DNA of 64,000 bases from Siniperca chuatsi (Eukaryota; Chordata; Actinopteri; Centrarchiformes; Sinipercidae), in NCBI RefSeq assembly GCF_020085105.1, contig NC_058058.1, forward strand, positions 4,054,214-4,118,213, given 5' to 3'. Both the position numbers and the translations under genes were made by a program. Positions 47,653 through 62,005 of this stretch are shown piece by piece (position 1 is the stretch's first letter; every line of letters begins with the position of its first letter). The notes beneath the pieces are model-generated. The model ran no database searches and was not told where the DNA came from. It saw only the letters and a program-made list of their open reading frames with translations.

Positions 47653-50600
47653 CTGACTCCTCTGTTACAGGACATCTAAAGCCACCCTGTCATCCTTATT
47701 GATGTGTTAATTAGACATTTTAATGCATACTACATATCACATATGGAAATATCATTGTTCAGGCCTTTATCTATTGAAAATGGCTCCACTTGTCTCCTGT
47801 CATCCATAATTACCACCGGGCCCATGTAGTCAATCAAAGTTAGGAGGGTGGTGAAATATGACCTCAATTAAAAAGTCCACATGCACCAATTTAGTGTGCT
47901 GATTTATGTCTTTGTGTCAAATTTCCTGTTTTACACGGATGCCCTCTACATTTCTGCAACATAACAAAAGCTAAAAGAGAGTCATCATTTTCTAAAGAGA
48001 GAGCGCTCGTTTTCATTTGCTTTAATGGTATTCTTACAAAAGCACCAACACTGTAATCCAAGATAATATCACAGCAGTGTAATACTTCTGCTTTTTTAAC
48101 TTTGACCTCATCTCTCAGTCCTCGCCATCATGCTACTGTTGATCAATATCCTCCAGTAAAACATAGTGTGCTTAGTTATAGTCAAAGATAAAATGTGGAA
48201 AGTTGGTAAATCTTACTCCTTTGGTAGAAATACAACTAAAATGTTCCATGTAATTCTAAAACAACCCTTGCACAACTACTATTTGTCTGTTTCACAGTGT
48301 TAAGGCACCTAAGCAAATACATTCAATACATTTTAAAAGTGTTCTTGTTCCCACAGATATCACTCTAAGTCGGAGTTAAACTGATTTTTTGACCTTGCAA
48401 ACATACTGATATATCTGCTATCTCTGGTAAGAGTTTACAACCAGCTGACAGACAAACACTATCAAGGATGACAACAACAGCTTATTATAAACAAAAACAA
48501 ACTGTGTGCCCAAATATGCCCACTCACACACTAATGCTGTGGATATGCAACAAATATCTATCTATCTTCCTGTCAATTAAAATCAACTGAAAAGGGCTAA
48601 AGACGAGTTACGGATTCCCTTTTTGAACTCAGTCCCGCTTCACATTCATACAGCTACAGGTAATTACAGTTTAGAGCTGCCCGGGTTGACAGCCTCCTAC
48701 TGTGGAGCCGCTAAGTGCCCCGTGTGCTGAGTGGCTTTACTGCACCTTTGTACTTTTTAATTTTGGCACATTTTGATGTCAGTAATTTTGTCTTTTTTTT
48801 TTTTTATTTTCATAAAACTGTAGTCCTTCACTTTAATTCATTTAAACATGCATCCATTACCCTGGACAGATTGTGTCTCCGCAAGCAACGAAACCTGGTG
48901 GCAACACGTTGTCTAACTGTAATAGTAAATGCTAAAATTTCTCCTCTCTTTTTTATAGAAGAGTAGCATTTGACAAAGGCCATCCATCCATGACTTCCTG
49001 AAGTTAAATGAAACAAGCACATCCTTTGTGCACAGAGTGAGACCTGACTAACTGTAACCCTAACCTCAGCCAAAGTGGTTTATTTTGCAAACATTACCAT
49101 TACCAAACCTTTTAATGTGAAAAACAAAAGAAAGCAGTGTGTCCAATAACTCATGGTCACAAAATGGATTCTGCATCATCGAGTTTAAGGTAATTTCACT
49201 AACTTTTATTAGAAAGCCAACAGCAAAGGAATCTGCAATGTAGTAATGCTATATAAAATTAGACATTTTAACATAAACTACTTAAGAAGATTTTTACACC
49301 CGCAATTTTACTTATTGTCAAGTAATATTTTAACAAAGTAGCATTTTGGCATCTTCACACACAACTCAAATTGGACCACCTACAAGGTAATAAAATACTT
49401 GCTATTCAAAAAAACATTGCCCCCAGCAGAGGAGAGCAGAGCACTCTCAAAAGTATCACAAGGTTCAACTTTTCTGGAAGGACAGGGTTGTGCGAATCAT
49501 GAAGACGTTTAGGATTTATGTTTCCCACAAGAATATTAAGAGGGGAAAAACTTGGTGACTTTGGGCCTAAGTGAACTCTGGCTAACCCCTGCTGCTGTGA
49601 GTCAGAGGTCAGCGCTTCATTAGAGACCTCCCTGCCTGGGGTCGCCCTCGCCAGGCCGGCTGGGAATGCTTGTGATGCCGTGGAAAGCTCTCAGGCTCAA
49701 GTGGAGGGAATGAAAACACTAACCAGCTAATGTGACAATATATTGGCTTAGTGCAAGAGTTCACTGGAGGTGCTGCACTGCAAGGAGCTCAGGTTTCTCA
49801 CCAAAGGTCTGGACCGGGTAGTGTAACAGAGAGATATTAATCATACGTTTCACCAAAGCAAACTTCAAAAGTGTCAAAAGTATCAACAGCTTAGTAACAG
49901 AGACAGATTTTCTGGCCAATAATGAGGGACCATTTTTAATGTTCTCATTCTGTGAAGCACTCTGTAACTTTACTTTAGTAGGCACTTCATGTGAAGTTGA
50001 CTCTACTCTACTCTGTGCTATTTTATTTTGATTTTGCTTTGTCTGTGAAGCACTCTTGTGTTGCAGGAAAGTCTGATGATAAAGAGTGCCCCACAAACAA
50101 GGGGGCTATAGTTGTAACAGCTGCTTAATGTGATGACAACAATAGAAATGAAAACATACAGTAGTAGCTTGGTTTCCTCTGCAGACCCAGAATGAGAAAA
50201 TACTCATTTTTAAAAAACGTTGTAGAACTTTTACAGACTGGATCTCCTAACTTTTTGAGACTGAATGATGAACTTTAGGAAAAACTTTAACAATGTCTGT
50301 AAAGGTGGACTATCTCCCTATCACTGTTCAATCTTATGTTGAATCACTGTTCAATCTTAAATATAAAATAATACCATCATTTATCTTAATTCTTGGCTGT
50401 CAGTGATTTACTGAGAGCCGGCGTTACGCTTGTCAAGAGGTGGATTTCTGATCTGAGGGCTGATAGATGTCCTCACCTTTTGTTTGGCCCCTGTAAGCTG
50501 ACTAATAAATAGGAGTCAAGCCAAGGTCTCAGTGCTGCACGTGGCCTCTAGCCCATCAGCGCTGCACCAACCGGGCCAGAGGCTCAGCGGGATACACAGG

Positions 50601-52122
50601 AAGGGAACTGGAAAGGATGCAAAGGCCACCACAACAAAAGACTCTCTCTTGTATGTCTGTTTGACGCATTTTGCTGATGTTAAAAACCATGTTGGTAGTG
50701 AAATTTCAACTGAAACAACAATTAATTAACTTAATAACTACAACAGTTCCTTTGTTAAACAGATACAATATCATCTATAGGACAAATTTGACATGCTGAG
50801 CAGTGACAGTACAGCAAAGGATTACCAAAAAACATACAGCTACTACAGTTCTGTATGTGTTCTTACAGAATTTAAGAGGATGTATTTATGCATGCAATCT
50901 CCAGCAGTTCAAACGCATAAGGCGATTGCATGAAGGCTAAAGACGAGGTGTCAAACACATCATGATCAGAGAAGCACGTGATCTAAAGCTCATCAAAACT
51001 GCTCCGAATATTAGACAAGACTGAAGGTGTGGCACGTGCAGTGATGGGGATAGGGACATGGGGTTTAATTTAGCCAGAAATTATCGGCACTAAAAAAAAA
51101 ACATTTGCACCCGTTTGGGACCACAAAAAAACTTAAAAGGAATCATATTCAGTCACGTATGCACTGCTTTTTACTGATGCCGCCCCAAGTCAAATTGAAC
51201 GAAATTTTAAAACGTTTTAATACAATAACTGATTTCAGTTCAAGTCTTTTCAACATAAAACAATATAAACAAATCAGTTCCTCTCAACACAACTTCATAT
51301 CACAACTCAGCAACGCTCGTGCAAGCAAAGTGAATTCGGCTGAGTTCAACACGTCTTTAGTTAAACCTGCTGCTTATTATCGGCTGACACGAGATGCAGT
51401 TATTAAAATGAAAGGGCCTTTTAGTAATATATGCACCCAGACGTTTACAGAGATTCATAGAGCTACTAATGCAAATAAGGAAAACTAAATATTCCTAATT
51501 ATGATTATCACATGTCTGACCTTTTGATAAATCTGTTTTCTCAAAAAATTCTTGAGGGCCAAAAGTTTAGCCAGTAAATTCATTGATTTTAAGGGTAGGA
51601 TTTTATTTCAGAGCAAGTTCAGATATATTTTCAGCTGAAATTGGATTACTGCTGCGGTGCTGTGCTATATGTGCAGTATGTACATATAGTCCATAAGCTT
51701 CCAGATTATGGTCGACTGTCAATTCTGGCCCCTTGAGAAAATCCTTATACGTGCATTACATAGCTAAATTAATCTCATATTGTATTTACAATATTAAAAA
51801 AAATCTAAACAGGTTTCCCTGAAAGTTACAGATGATTTGAACAAATAATATTAACATCTCATTCAGTTAGCAGGAGCATTATTTACATTATTTGTGTCAC
51901 TGTAAACAAAGTACCTGAGATGTTCCAGCAAGACTTGATCGATTACCTCGCATGAGAGGACTTTTAACATTTCTTGGTAAAAAGTTTAAAACCGAGAGGT
52001 TTGCTTTAAAAAAACAAACAAAAAAGTTTTCTTACCTGCCTGCAAGTTTGAAGTCCTCAAGCCGGGTAGTCCATTCAGCACACTGATCAGCTTGAGGAGG
52101 ATTGGCTTTAGGTGGATAATTT

Positions 52123-52124
<2 letters not shown>

Positions 52125-52167
<43 letters not shown>
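52125..52167. repeat. (CT)n microsatellite
   Basis: About 21 perfect CT units. Confidence 0.95.
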
Positions 52168-52170
<3 letters not shown>

Positions 52171-52936
52171 CACACACCTCTCTACTGTATGTTCAGTCAG
52201 ACTAGCTAACTGTCATTTTGTTTCAGGTTTTCTCACTTTTGTGAGCAACTTGAGAATATGTTATAATGCAAACCTGCAGTGCAGTACTTCAGCAAAAAAT
52301 TATTCTTTACTCAAACGTTACGAGAAAGTTGAAGATGTCTGTGCTCTGAGCAGAAAAGTGATGCATCAATGATTTGTTTTGAGAGTGGGTTCAAAAACCC
52401 AGCAAGGAAGCCGAAACCAAAAAGAGGCAACAAGAAGTCGTTAAATTAAAAGACAATCATCAGTTTTTTTTTTTCATACAAGCTGCTACACTGTACATTA
52501 TGCTAGGTAGCTGACATAGGTCACCTTATGTAAAATACCAATTTTACTAATTTTTTCGTTTTTTTCAATCATTTATTATAACACTGTTTTTCTACTTTGT
52601 AAACACATTTCAATGTCTTAAACCGACGGTAAGCAGTCGCTGTGAAATCCCGGAGGTGGGTCAAACTGTATTTGAATCCACTCCAATCACTTTGGCATCT
52701 GAAGTCCTTTTAATTAAAGATTAGGTTGAGCCTTTAGCCTTGACACAACCCCCACGAAACTCAACCATGCCCGCTTATTTACAATTTTAAGTGTTTCACA
52801 GGACCTGTCTGAAGATTCAGACTGGAAAAGTCCTACATACCTGATTGGCTGGGGGACAGACCTACTAATCAATCAGAGTACACAACAAGCCAGACATGTG
52901 ATTTAAGTTAAGCAGTTTGTGTTTTTGTCAGGTCTT

Positions 52937-52999
52937 CAGAAATGTAATGACATCATCTCAATAAGAAGAAATCAGCTGTAATTGTATAAGAATATGTAT
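52937..52999 (+). repeat. Perfect 63-bp direct duplication, copy 1
   Basis: Starts cagaaatgtaatgacatc and is identical base for base to 55952-56014; flanks on both sides differ. Confidence 0.9.
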
Positions 53000-53477
53000 T
53001 AAGATGACAGAGAAAGATTCTGGTGATTAGACTCCATTAATGTGTAGCAAGATTGCAGGCCCATGAAAATAGGAGATAAGCAGAACAACTTATCTGTAAT
53101 TAGCCTAAATGTCCTCTGTGGTACTGTGGATATTTTTCCAAGATTTAAAACAGAAAATCCACCCGTCTGAAAACACATCGACCATTGTGGGTGCAAGACA
53201 GGAGGGTGGGACAATTAGTTACCGTTATCGGGAGGGTGGTCATAGAATATGAGACAGATACAGGTTTCGGCCCTGGTGGCGAAAAGGGAACAGGCAGAAA
53301 AGCAGAAGCAGGCACCGACAGACAGATTGGTTCATGTTCTGGCTCTGAGTGAGAAACCGGTTCAACATTTTCTAACTTGGAGAACACACACACACACAGT
53401 GAGGTGAGGACCAGTGTGAACTTTAAACCAAGTTAATCAGAATTGAACATGTCGTACAACCAACAAGTCATCAAAAT

Positions 53478-53860
53478 TAAATGACAAAATACGTTGTTTG
53501 TCCTCTAGAATGAAACATAGAAGCGTTTTCTGATCTGATGCCCCTTTCTGCAGGACGACAACATTTGTGAGTGCTGTCCAAAACCGTTCACTGTTAAATA
53601 TAATAATATGTTTTATAACGCTCTGGTTAAAGTTTGGCTAGATTTAGGCACAAAAACAACTTGGTTAGGTTTAGGGAAAGATCATGGTTTGGTTAGGGGA
53701 ACTTTGTTGTCATGGTGACAATAATAAATACGTGGTTATGGTTACTGAACAATCGTGGTCATGGTTTAAAAAAAACCCTCGGTTGGAAACAGGAAAAGAA
53801 TAGCAGTCTCCCCTGTTAAAGTCCAGTGTTTTGTTGACCATCATCAACCTTCCATATGCT
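53478..53860 (+). mobile_element. Transposon-like repeat rich in GGTTAGG, copy B
   Basis: Same order of phrases as the minus strand of 29500-29855: 'gctctggttaaagt', 'atttaggcacaaaaacaact', 'tggttaggtttagggaaag', 'gaacaatcgtgg' and 'gttaaagtccagtg'. No coding capacity. Confidence 0.6.
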
Positions 53861-54244
53861 GACTTTATTGCTCTATAACAATGTCACCTGACTTCCTCCT
53901 TTGCTCCTATCAAAATTACTACAGCTGTCAGAGGGCTTTGTCACTTGAATATAAGCATAATGGGGCACTTGCTGAAACAATTGATGCTGTTTCTTCTTTG
54001 GGACGACAGTCTCCACACAACTCTTGCCCAACAGACCATGGTTTATTCCCCAAAGGTTTGGGGACGAAGGCATAGGAAGACAGGTTCAGACAGAAACACA
54101 CTCTGGCTGAGAAGTGGTTACAGGCTCTGACAAAGAAGCTGATACAGTGCTAATATATTAATGTTAGGTCATGTTGTCCAGCTTCTGCAGCACTAGTGAT
54201 TTCCAACAATTCCCTTGTAACAACTACCTACAAAACAGGCCTTA

Positions 54245-54430
54245 AATGTGTTGCATTCAGTTGTGTGTTTTATATGGAGGTGGAGAGTGGTAGTGATAGT
54301 AAGAACAAAAGTGTGAATGTTAAGTGAGTTTCAGTCTGCAAAAAAGTGAGAACTACCCAAAAAAGGTGTTGTGTCTGCATTGCATTCTGGTCTATTTTCT
54401 GCAACTGCTTATGGGTGTAGAAAAAGCTTT
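54245..54430 (+). repeat. Dispersed repeat, related to 14220-14420
   Basis: Shares an identical 29-bp core at 54371-54399 with 14341-14369. Confidence 0.55.
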
Positions 54431-55951
54431 CTGCGTTTCCTCCTCTCAGATGGATTTCTCCCTATATGTCTATATTGGTTGTAGAAGGAAGCCATTGTTC
54501 CCTTATGAGAGACTCTCTCCAACACCTGACATTTACTGTACTTTTGACTGCACTTTAGAACCCTGGAACATTGAGTTTAATACTGAAATTAAACTCTTAA
54601 ACTGGAAACATCTTGATGCATCATCAACATCAAAATTTACTCAAATACTATGCATGGGAAATCGTCAGTAGATAATTTGAAGGTGATTTTTTTGCCTTTC
54701 AAGTTCCCATGTAAAAAACATGAAAAAGTATTTGAAAAATGTATTAAGTCTCTATCTCTTGGACATTACAGTTATTAATGCAAATTCCGCAAATGAGCAT
54801 TTTAGCAGGCTTTAAATGTTACCATGTTTTTAGCTAGGGTCTAGAAAGAACATGGATAATTATATAATTGTTCATGATACAGCCCATTGACTTACCATTC
54901 TTTTTTTTACACTCGACCCCCACTGCATGTTTATCCTTACAAATCATATTTTATTGTGGATCAAATCTGTCCTGCTTTGCTTTGTGAACAAGCCTTCAGG
55001 CAAAAAGTGTGTGAAATATTTTGACCTAATTTGCCAGTACGTGTGCACAAGGCAGAACTCATTGTCTGGCTCTGCAAACTTAAACAGAATTTTGTAACCG
55101 TTCATCTGACTAGTATTTACATACGCTATATACGTGTGTACATACCGTATGTACATTTTTCTGCTTACATGCAGGTCTGGACCTTTCCTCAGCCTAAGCA
55201 TGTTTCATAAGCCTGTTTGAGGCTGGCCTCCTAACCCAGGGGGAGGCTAAATCCAGGTTTTTTCCCCTGCTCTGACCCTTGTTATTCTGGTTATGGCAGC
55301 ACAGTGACAGCCAGCCAGTACTTAACTGTTATTATTGTAACCTTCAGGTTAGGTCACCATGGCAAAGCCCTCTATGGTTTGTTCCATGTATAGAAACATG
55401 CTAAAAATACGGTGGAGTGTAGTTAAAAAGAGAAGATTGTTGGCTGTTATGTGTTTACTTTTTGGCATTCACTCTAATTTAGTAACAACCTGCTGTTGCC
55501 TTCCGTTGTTCCCTCAGCTCATCCACAATAAAAGAAATACAACATGTATATGTTTTCTGTTGATAAATAGAAGTAAATCTGATTTCATGCTTCAATGAAG
55601 AGTTTTGCTTGATGTGTTTGACAGCCACTCAGTAGGTCAACATTTGACAATTATACAAAATAAATTAATCATTCAAAGCACTAAACATGCATTAATGAAA
55701 TACTTAAATATTTCTCAAACAATAAATGTGGCCATTTTATAAAGTAACATCTTAATAGAGGCACTAATATGTTTTTTTGTTTAAAAGTTTTGCTCTAATG
55801 ACGCATAATATTCATGCTCTTTGTAGGATTTTAATTTTGACATATAATCTTTCAATTTCTATTATACATAGTTTCTTCGCTTATGGTTCAGGTTGTTGCT
55901 CAGGGACTGCTGTAGGAAATGAATCTGAGACTTGGGGAATCGCAGTCATTA

Positions 55952-56014
55952 CAGAAATGTAATGACATCATCTCAATAAGAAGAAATCAGCTGTAATTGT
56001 ATAAGAATATGTAT
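55952..56014 (+). repeat. Perfect 63-bp direct duplication, copy 2
   Basis: Identical to 52937-52999, about 3 kb apart in the same orientation. Its end runs into a second 'ataagaat' phrase. Confidence 0.9.
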
Positions 56015-56569
56015 AAGAATACACTCTGAATACTATTACTACTATTACTATACTACTACTATACTATATTACTATTTAGTTTTGAAAATATGAATTATGA
56101 TCTGCCTTCTGAAAAGCTCCAGTCGGAATTACTGTGTTGGATATACAGTATCTTGGTATAATTTATAATGGTCCAAATGATTCTTACAGTAATAGCTTCC
56201 AAACCAGTGGTATTTTTGAGGTTTAGGTTCTGAAAATTGAGACCGCATTCCCCATACTCGTGCTTGTTGTGTGTAACAGGATGTTGCTACTCTCCTTCCC
56301 TCTCCGTTTCTTCATTTGTTTTGTGCCATGAAGCAATCGATTACTGTGAGTCTCAACAACTCTTAATATCAAAGGTGTGTTAATCAATATTTGGCAAGTA
56401 GGGGGCAGAATACCTCTATATAGCCGACAGACACACAGCCCTGATGGATTAATATTTTGGCAAAACAATTGTCTACTTAGACATCCAGCTGACACAGAGC
56501 AACATTATCATCTGTGTTTGTGTCTACTTGAGGAATGTAAGTCCAATATTCCCTCTCCTTTTAGCTCTG

Positions 56570-56690
56570 TTTTAGCTGGGAACTAGTTTAGTTGGCGAAA
56601 GCGCTGAGACTGAAATGTAACGCAAAACCAAAACAGTGAGCTAAAAGAGGCTAAAAAGCTCCATAGAGCTGCAAAGAAAAAAATCCTTTT
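56570..56690 (+). repeat. Probable dispersed repeat
   Basis: 'ggcgaaagcgctgagactg', 'acgcaaaaccaaaacagtg' and 'ggctaaaaagctccatagag' together resemble a repeat met often in fish genomes; single copy here, recognised from memory. Confidence 0.35.
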
Positions 56691-58289
56691 TCGTTTTTGT
56701 ATTTATGACTATATTATCATTATAACTTCACACATACACATATTACATTTGACTCAATGTTATCTAAAACTTTTTCTTGAAATACTGAAAAGAACATTTT
56801 AGCCATTTTGGAGAGGTTTTGTAAGATTTGGCACACAGAACGACACCTAGGTACACACATTTGGTAGTGTGTTTATTGTCCTATATTTTCATGGAGATTA
56901 ATGAATTCATAAATGTATGCTTATATGTTTAATGTACACGTGTCTTCTTCAATTTAAACCATTAACTATGGTTCTGTGGTGTTTACAAGAGAATAAGAAG
57001 AATTATAAAATAGAGGTAGGTGAAATCAGTCGGAAAAAGGCCAAAAAGGGCAATAAACGGATCCTTGACGTTAAAATTAACTAACTCTTTTTTAGTTGAG
57101 GCTCTAATATTCTAAACTGGAAAAAAAACGTCACCTTCACAAACGATCGCATACATTTCCTAGTTTTTCACCATCACTGTCCCCCATATGTAAATGAAAT
57201 GACTCTTGTGGATGATAGATTGTCCACATAGGGACTTCAGCACTAATAATTATCCTGGTTTTCCAACAGACAGCAGGTACATTGAGTCCCTGCTTGGCAA
57301 AATTCTATTTTTACAGACAAGCTTCCATTTTCTAGTGCTGTTGAATGATAGCTGTCAGGAAATTACTTTATTCCCAAATGTATTCATGCCAGAATGAAAC
57401 AAAGCTCTTCATGTGGTAAAAGCATTTCAGTCAGTGTAGGACTGACAGATACATAATAGTTTCAGAGCGAGATAAGCACATTTTAAACACAACCACACAG
57501 GAATGAAACTATGAATAAATTTGAATATTTCTGTTCAAACTGTAGATTAGAAAACTTTATCATCTGATAAAACATTTGATTGACAGCTCAGGAGCTGCAG
57601 TGCCATTACAAATGGCCTTATAAAACCTCTAAAAGTTCAGCCTTTTGTGAAGTTAGAGAGAGAATATGTGAGTGAACAATAATGAGAGTTTTTTAATCCA
57701 AATGTGTCTGAATCAAGCTATTTGATGGCAGTTGTAGAAAAAGACTTTAAATAAGAAGAGCTTTTGTTGCCTTTGAATACCAGTTGTTACCATAATGATG
57801 GTTTGTACCTTGTTGCTGCTGTTAACATATTTTGTTTCAGCCTCACAAAACAGCCTGATTTAAAGTTCAGAGGAGCTTTATTGATTTTGAGTGAGGTTTT
57901 ATGATATTCCACACTTATGTGCAAGATATTTGCCTGAAACCAAGCACTTGTGTTTGTGTTCCTATTGCTTCTCGCAAACTAAAGGTATAATATCGTGTGA
58001 TGGAAACTGACATTTGACATCTGTGTTGTAGGTGAGGCAACAGCAGTGTAAGAGTGGCATCATTTCTCAACCAACTCAGTCCACATATATGTAAAATATT
58101 TTCTTTTTCTTTTGTTAGATGCATACAATCAGTGCTGCAGCTTGGAGATTCCATTGCTGACTAAATGCATAAAGAAAATGAAAAAGAACACAAGAACACA
58201 AAGAAATGTACAACATTGGTCTTGTGCAAAATTGCACATGCACATAAAGTTTTTAAATTTTTGCTTCAGAGTCCGGGGTTCGAGATCGA

Positions 58290-58590
58290 GAGTCCCCTCT
58301 GTGGTTAGGTTTAGGCAACAAAAGCAATTTGGTTAAGGTTAGAAAAAGATTGGGTTTTGGTTAAATGTGAATAAACATGTTGTGTCTCAAGTCAGACTTT
58401 TTCTGTAATAAACCAGACCATGATCTTTCCCTGACCTTAACTAAGTTAACCATAAAAAGTTTCACAATGCTATTGTCGCTACAAGCGGATATTGTATTGC
58501 AAGATCGGATATTTTGTTTTCGGAAAACAATTGAAATACGTTGTCAGTGAACATGTTACTGATTTTTTGCAATTCGTGTAACCAGTTGTT
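58290..58590 (+). mobile_element. Diverged GGTTAGG-rich transposon-like repeat, copy C
   Basis: Has 'ggttaggtttaggcaacaaa', 'tttggttaaggttag' and, further on, 'aatacgttgtcagtg', the same landmarks as copies A and B but with a rearranged centre. Confidence 0.45.
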
Positions 58591-61500
58591 AGTCACACAA
58601 AGTAGGAGCCAATCATCAAAAAGAAGCTGAGATGTTTCAGATATTGAGAGGCACACAGCAGGTCTTCCTGGCAGTCACAATTATGTAATTGTGGAGGTTT
58701 TCGGGTGCACATAAAAGACTGCCCAGACCAGTGCTCATGGGTCTAAGACAGTGCTACAAAAGACAGGGCTAAAAAAACTTGTCTTGCCAGAAAGATACAT
58801 TTAATAGAAATATAGTTCTTCCAGTATTTAAGACTAATATATCTTATATATCATGTCCTCACAGTAGTTGTTTCTTTCGGATATCCGCTATCATTGGCTA
58901 GCTTACTTCTCGGTCTTGTGAAAATACGACGATTGTTTGTGTCAAATAACGGCCACCAAAGTTGCAGATGCAGTTTATTTCAAGACCTTTAAAGGAAGAC
59001 TTTGAAGTGCTGATATCCACAATAAGTAGACTTTATTTTTATTTTTTTACAAATATTTTGGTGATGTACCACAAAAGTTATCTGTACTGCGTCTACTGTC
59101 TGCTGCATTTCTTTGTCAGACTTCATCTGAAAAAAAAAATCTAATGGCACTCACAGAAAACACGATGCTCCCTTTGTCTGAGTTTTGTTCTGCCATAATT
59201 ACCGTAACACATCATCAGGAAACTGGAAACCTTTTTACATATGATTATTTGGACCGTGACCTGCAGGTCATCACTGACGCAGATGGATGAGTATGTCTAA
59301 TTGTCTCTTATACAATCACAACTAAAGATGGAGGAGAGCTGCTGATGGAGGGAGTGAGCAGATGAATAACAAGGTCGCAGAGAAAACGAAGAAAAAAAAG
59401 AATGCACTGTGTACAGAAAAGTTTGTCTCGGTTTGTGTGCAGCTGTCTCCACATTTGTACAATATCAGTCACAATTTGAGAGAGAAGGATCAGGAAGAAG
59501 AGGTGAGCTTGATTAGACGCACCAGCAGGCTGCCATCATCACCCTTCTTTTCTTCAAAACCCCTCTTTTCTGCTTTCCAAACATTTTTTATTTCTGTCCT
59601 CTTTTCTCCAATTCTGTCATTTGATGGCAGTCTCCATTTTCTCTCTCTGCATCAGCCACTGCCTTAACTCAATCAGAGAGGAACGAGGAAAGTAGCGGTA
59701 ACCAGCTTCAGTAATGCTGCCACTATTGACATATCTCTCACTGTGGTAACATAATGATCTAACTTCTTCAGACAATATACAAATACATATATAACATCAC
59801 TTACAAAAAGATAACTGAGCTTTTGATGTCCTTGAACCTGATGAACCTTGATTTCCTTTACACCTGTGTGGATGAGATTCAGATCTGAATCAGTCTAGCA
59901 TTTGTATGTATAGTATATAATAAAGTGAATTTGAGATGGAGATACATCTATGTCACAAAGAGCAAAGGAAAGAGACGGAGACAGCAATGTAACCTCCTCG
60001 TTATGTTTTTATAGAGTCCCGAACTCACAGCCTGCGCACGGTTGTGGCTGGGGGCTACACACCCCACTGCCCAAACGTTGGCGCCCAGAAAAGTCTGAGC
60101 AAAACATTGTTAAGCCTCATTTAGCTATGATGCTGCACACAGATGGAAACAACTTCCCGATGATCTTAAATGCACCCAACTTTAGCTAGCCTTCGTCCTA
60201 ATCAATGAGTAGCTACTAGCGAGTGACATAGCCATTTTCAGTCAACACGGAAGCTGCAGTAGTGATTGGTAGGCGCAGTTAACTAAACATTTTTTATGAC
60301 AAAAGACATATGCCAGTTTAAGAGTTATTATTCTACTGTATTGTGATATGTGTATATTGTGACTCAACTTACAAACAACATGTAAAGGTATATCAATCTC
60401 ATCCACACTTGTCGCATTGCAGCCATTTTTCTGCTGCCATTTTTTACTGAACTGAGCTAGGAAGCTAGCTAGCTACAGGAATATCATGACCCCATTCTTA
60501 ATCCCACCTACAAAGCTATTTGGTCGACTGTTTCTCCAATTGGGAGAGTTGTCCATCTGATAAAGTTTGTATGACAAGATGTGACAAGAATTGCAGTGGT
60601 GTAGATTCTCAGTCTTTAAACGTGAACCTGGACTGTAGTCTGCTTCATCCCCAACACGTCATAAATCCTAATGAATCCTCTTGCCCCCTTTGTGTTGTTG
60701 TAATCTCATCAGACTTCACTGCAACACACAAGTTCAGGGTTGAGAGTCCTGACTCTCTGCGTGTCTGAGGGATCAGAGCGGCCCAGTATCACACCTTCCA
60801 CCCCTCCCTCTCTGCATGCCTCCCTGCCAGGTAGTGACATCTTATGGTTAGGCCTCTCTACTGCACCGGGGACTGATGCACGGGCAGGAATAGTACCGCA
60901 GTTTTCCTAAGATACGTGACTGAATGAATACATACATTTTTTAATGACACTTACGTTTATTGGAAACTAATATTATGCTGATAAGGAGTCAGCACACCAG
61001 GCGGTCACTGGTTCATATCCCATGATTGGCTGGGTGAACTGGAAGTAAAGTGAATAAATAACACGTTTTTTCTCTGAACACGTAGCGTCCAATTGTCCTT
61101 GAACAAAGCACCCAACCTTCAGTCGCTCCTGTAGGGCAATAGCAGAACACTGTGAAGTCTGGTGTCACCTTTCCTGCTTAAATAATAGGGTAAAATAAAA
61201 AAGTGAAGTAAGTTAAGCCACACAGTTAGGAGGTGTAGCGAGGTCGCAATAACACGGCACAGTGGTACAAAAGAAAGTAATACATCAATAAATCTGTTGA
61301 TTTTTTTTGCTATCATTTCTCAAAACCACACATTTCTGTTCCATGTATGAGTACTACTTTTGTTAAGTGGAAAGATTTCAGCATCAAGACATCATCAGGT
61401 GAAACATATATTTATATTCACAAGTATGTGAAGTCATCCATGCATTCACCTCATCAGGTTTGGAAGAAAAGCTGTTTTGCTTTATGGGACAAAACAGAAG

Positions 61501-61958
61501 GTAGAAGGTTGAAATTCCAAAGGAAAAATTACTTTCAACATTTCATCATGTTTAATCACTTCAGTGAAACCTTTTTGTATTCACCAGTCACAATATTAAA
61601 CCATTTCAAATGTTAACTGGTGCTGAACCAGTATTTCCCAGTAGCTTCTGGGCCAAAGAACCCGTGTAATCAGTTGATAACTCTGGACTGCTCTCCATCA
61701 GCCTCCACCGTCCACCGTCCACCTCAGCATGCTGTGCATTTTAATTTGGCTGCTCTGTCTCAGCGGTGAGGTAACTGTCTGATCCTGTCTTGTCTCCGTG
61801 TCCATCATTCTTTGGTTCTTCTCTTTCCTCTCTGTCCTTGTTGTCTTTTACTTAATTTTACACTCCCTTCCATTCAGTCCTCCATCTCTGTCTGTCTGTC
61901 TGACCTTGTTGCTTGCACACACACCATTTATCACAATGCCAGGCACATCTGACTGCAG

Positions 61959-61961
<3 letters not shown>

Positions 61962-62003
<42 letters not shown>
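61962..62003. repeat. (TC)n microsatellite
   Basis: About 21 perfect TC units. Confidence 0.95.

Positions 62004-62005
<2 letters not shown>

Noticed and set aside
59950..60189. 79-codon frame with 'HTDGNNFPMIL' text
   Set aside because: Could be a decayed retroelement end, but too short and diverged to assign; not a gene.
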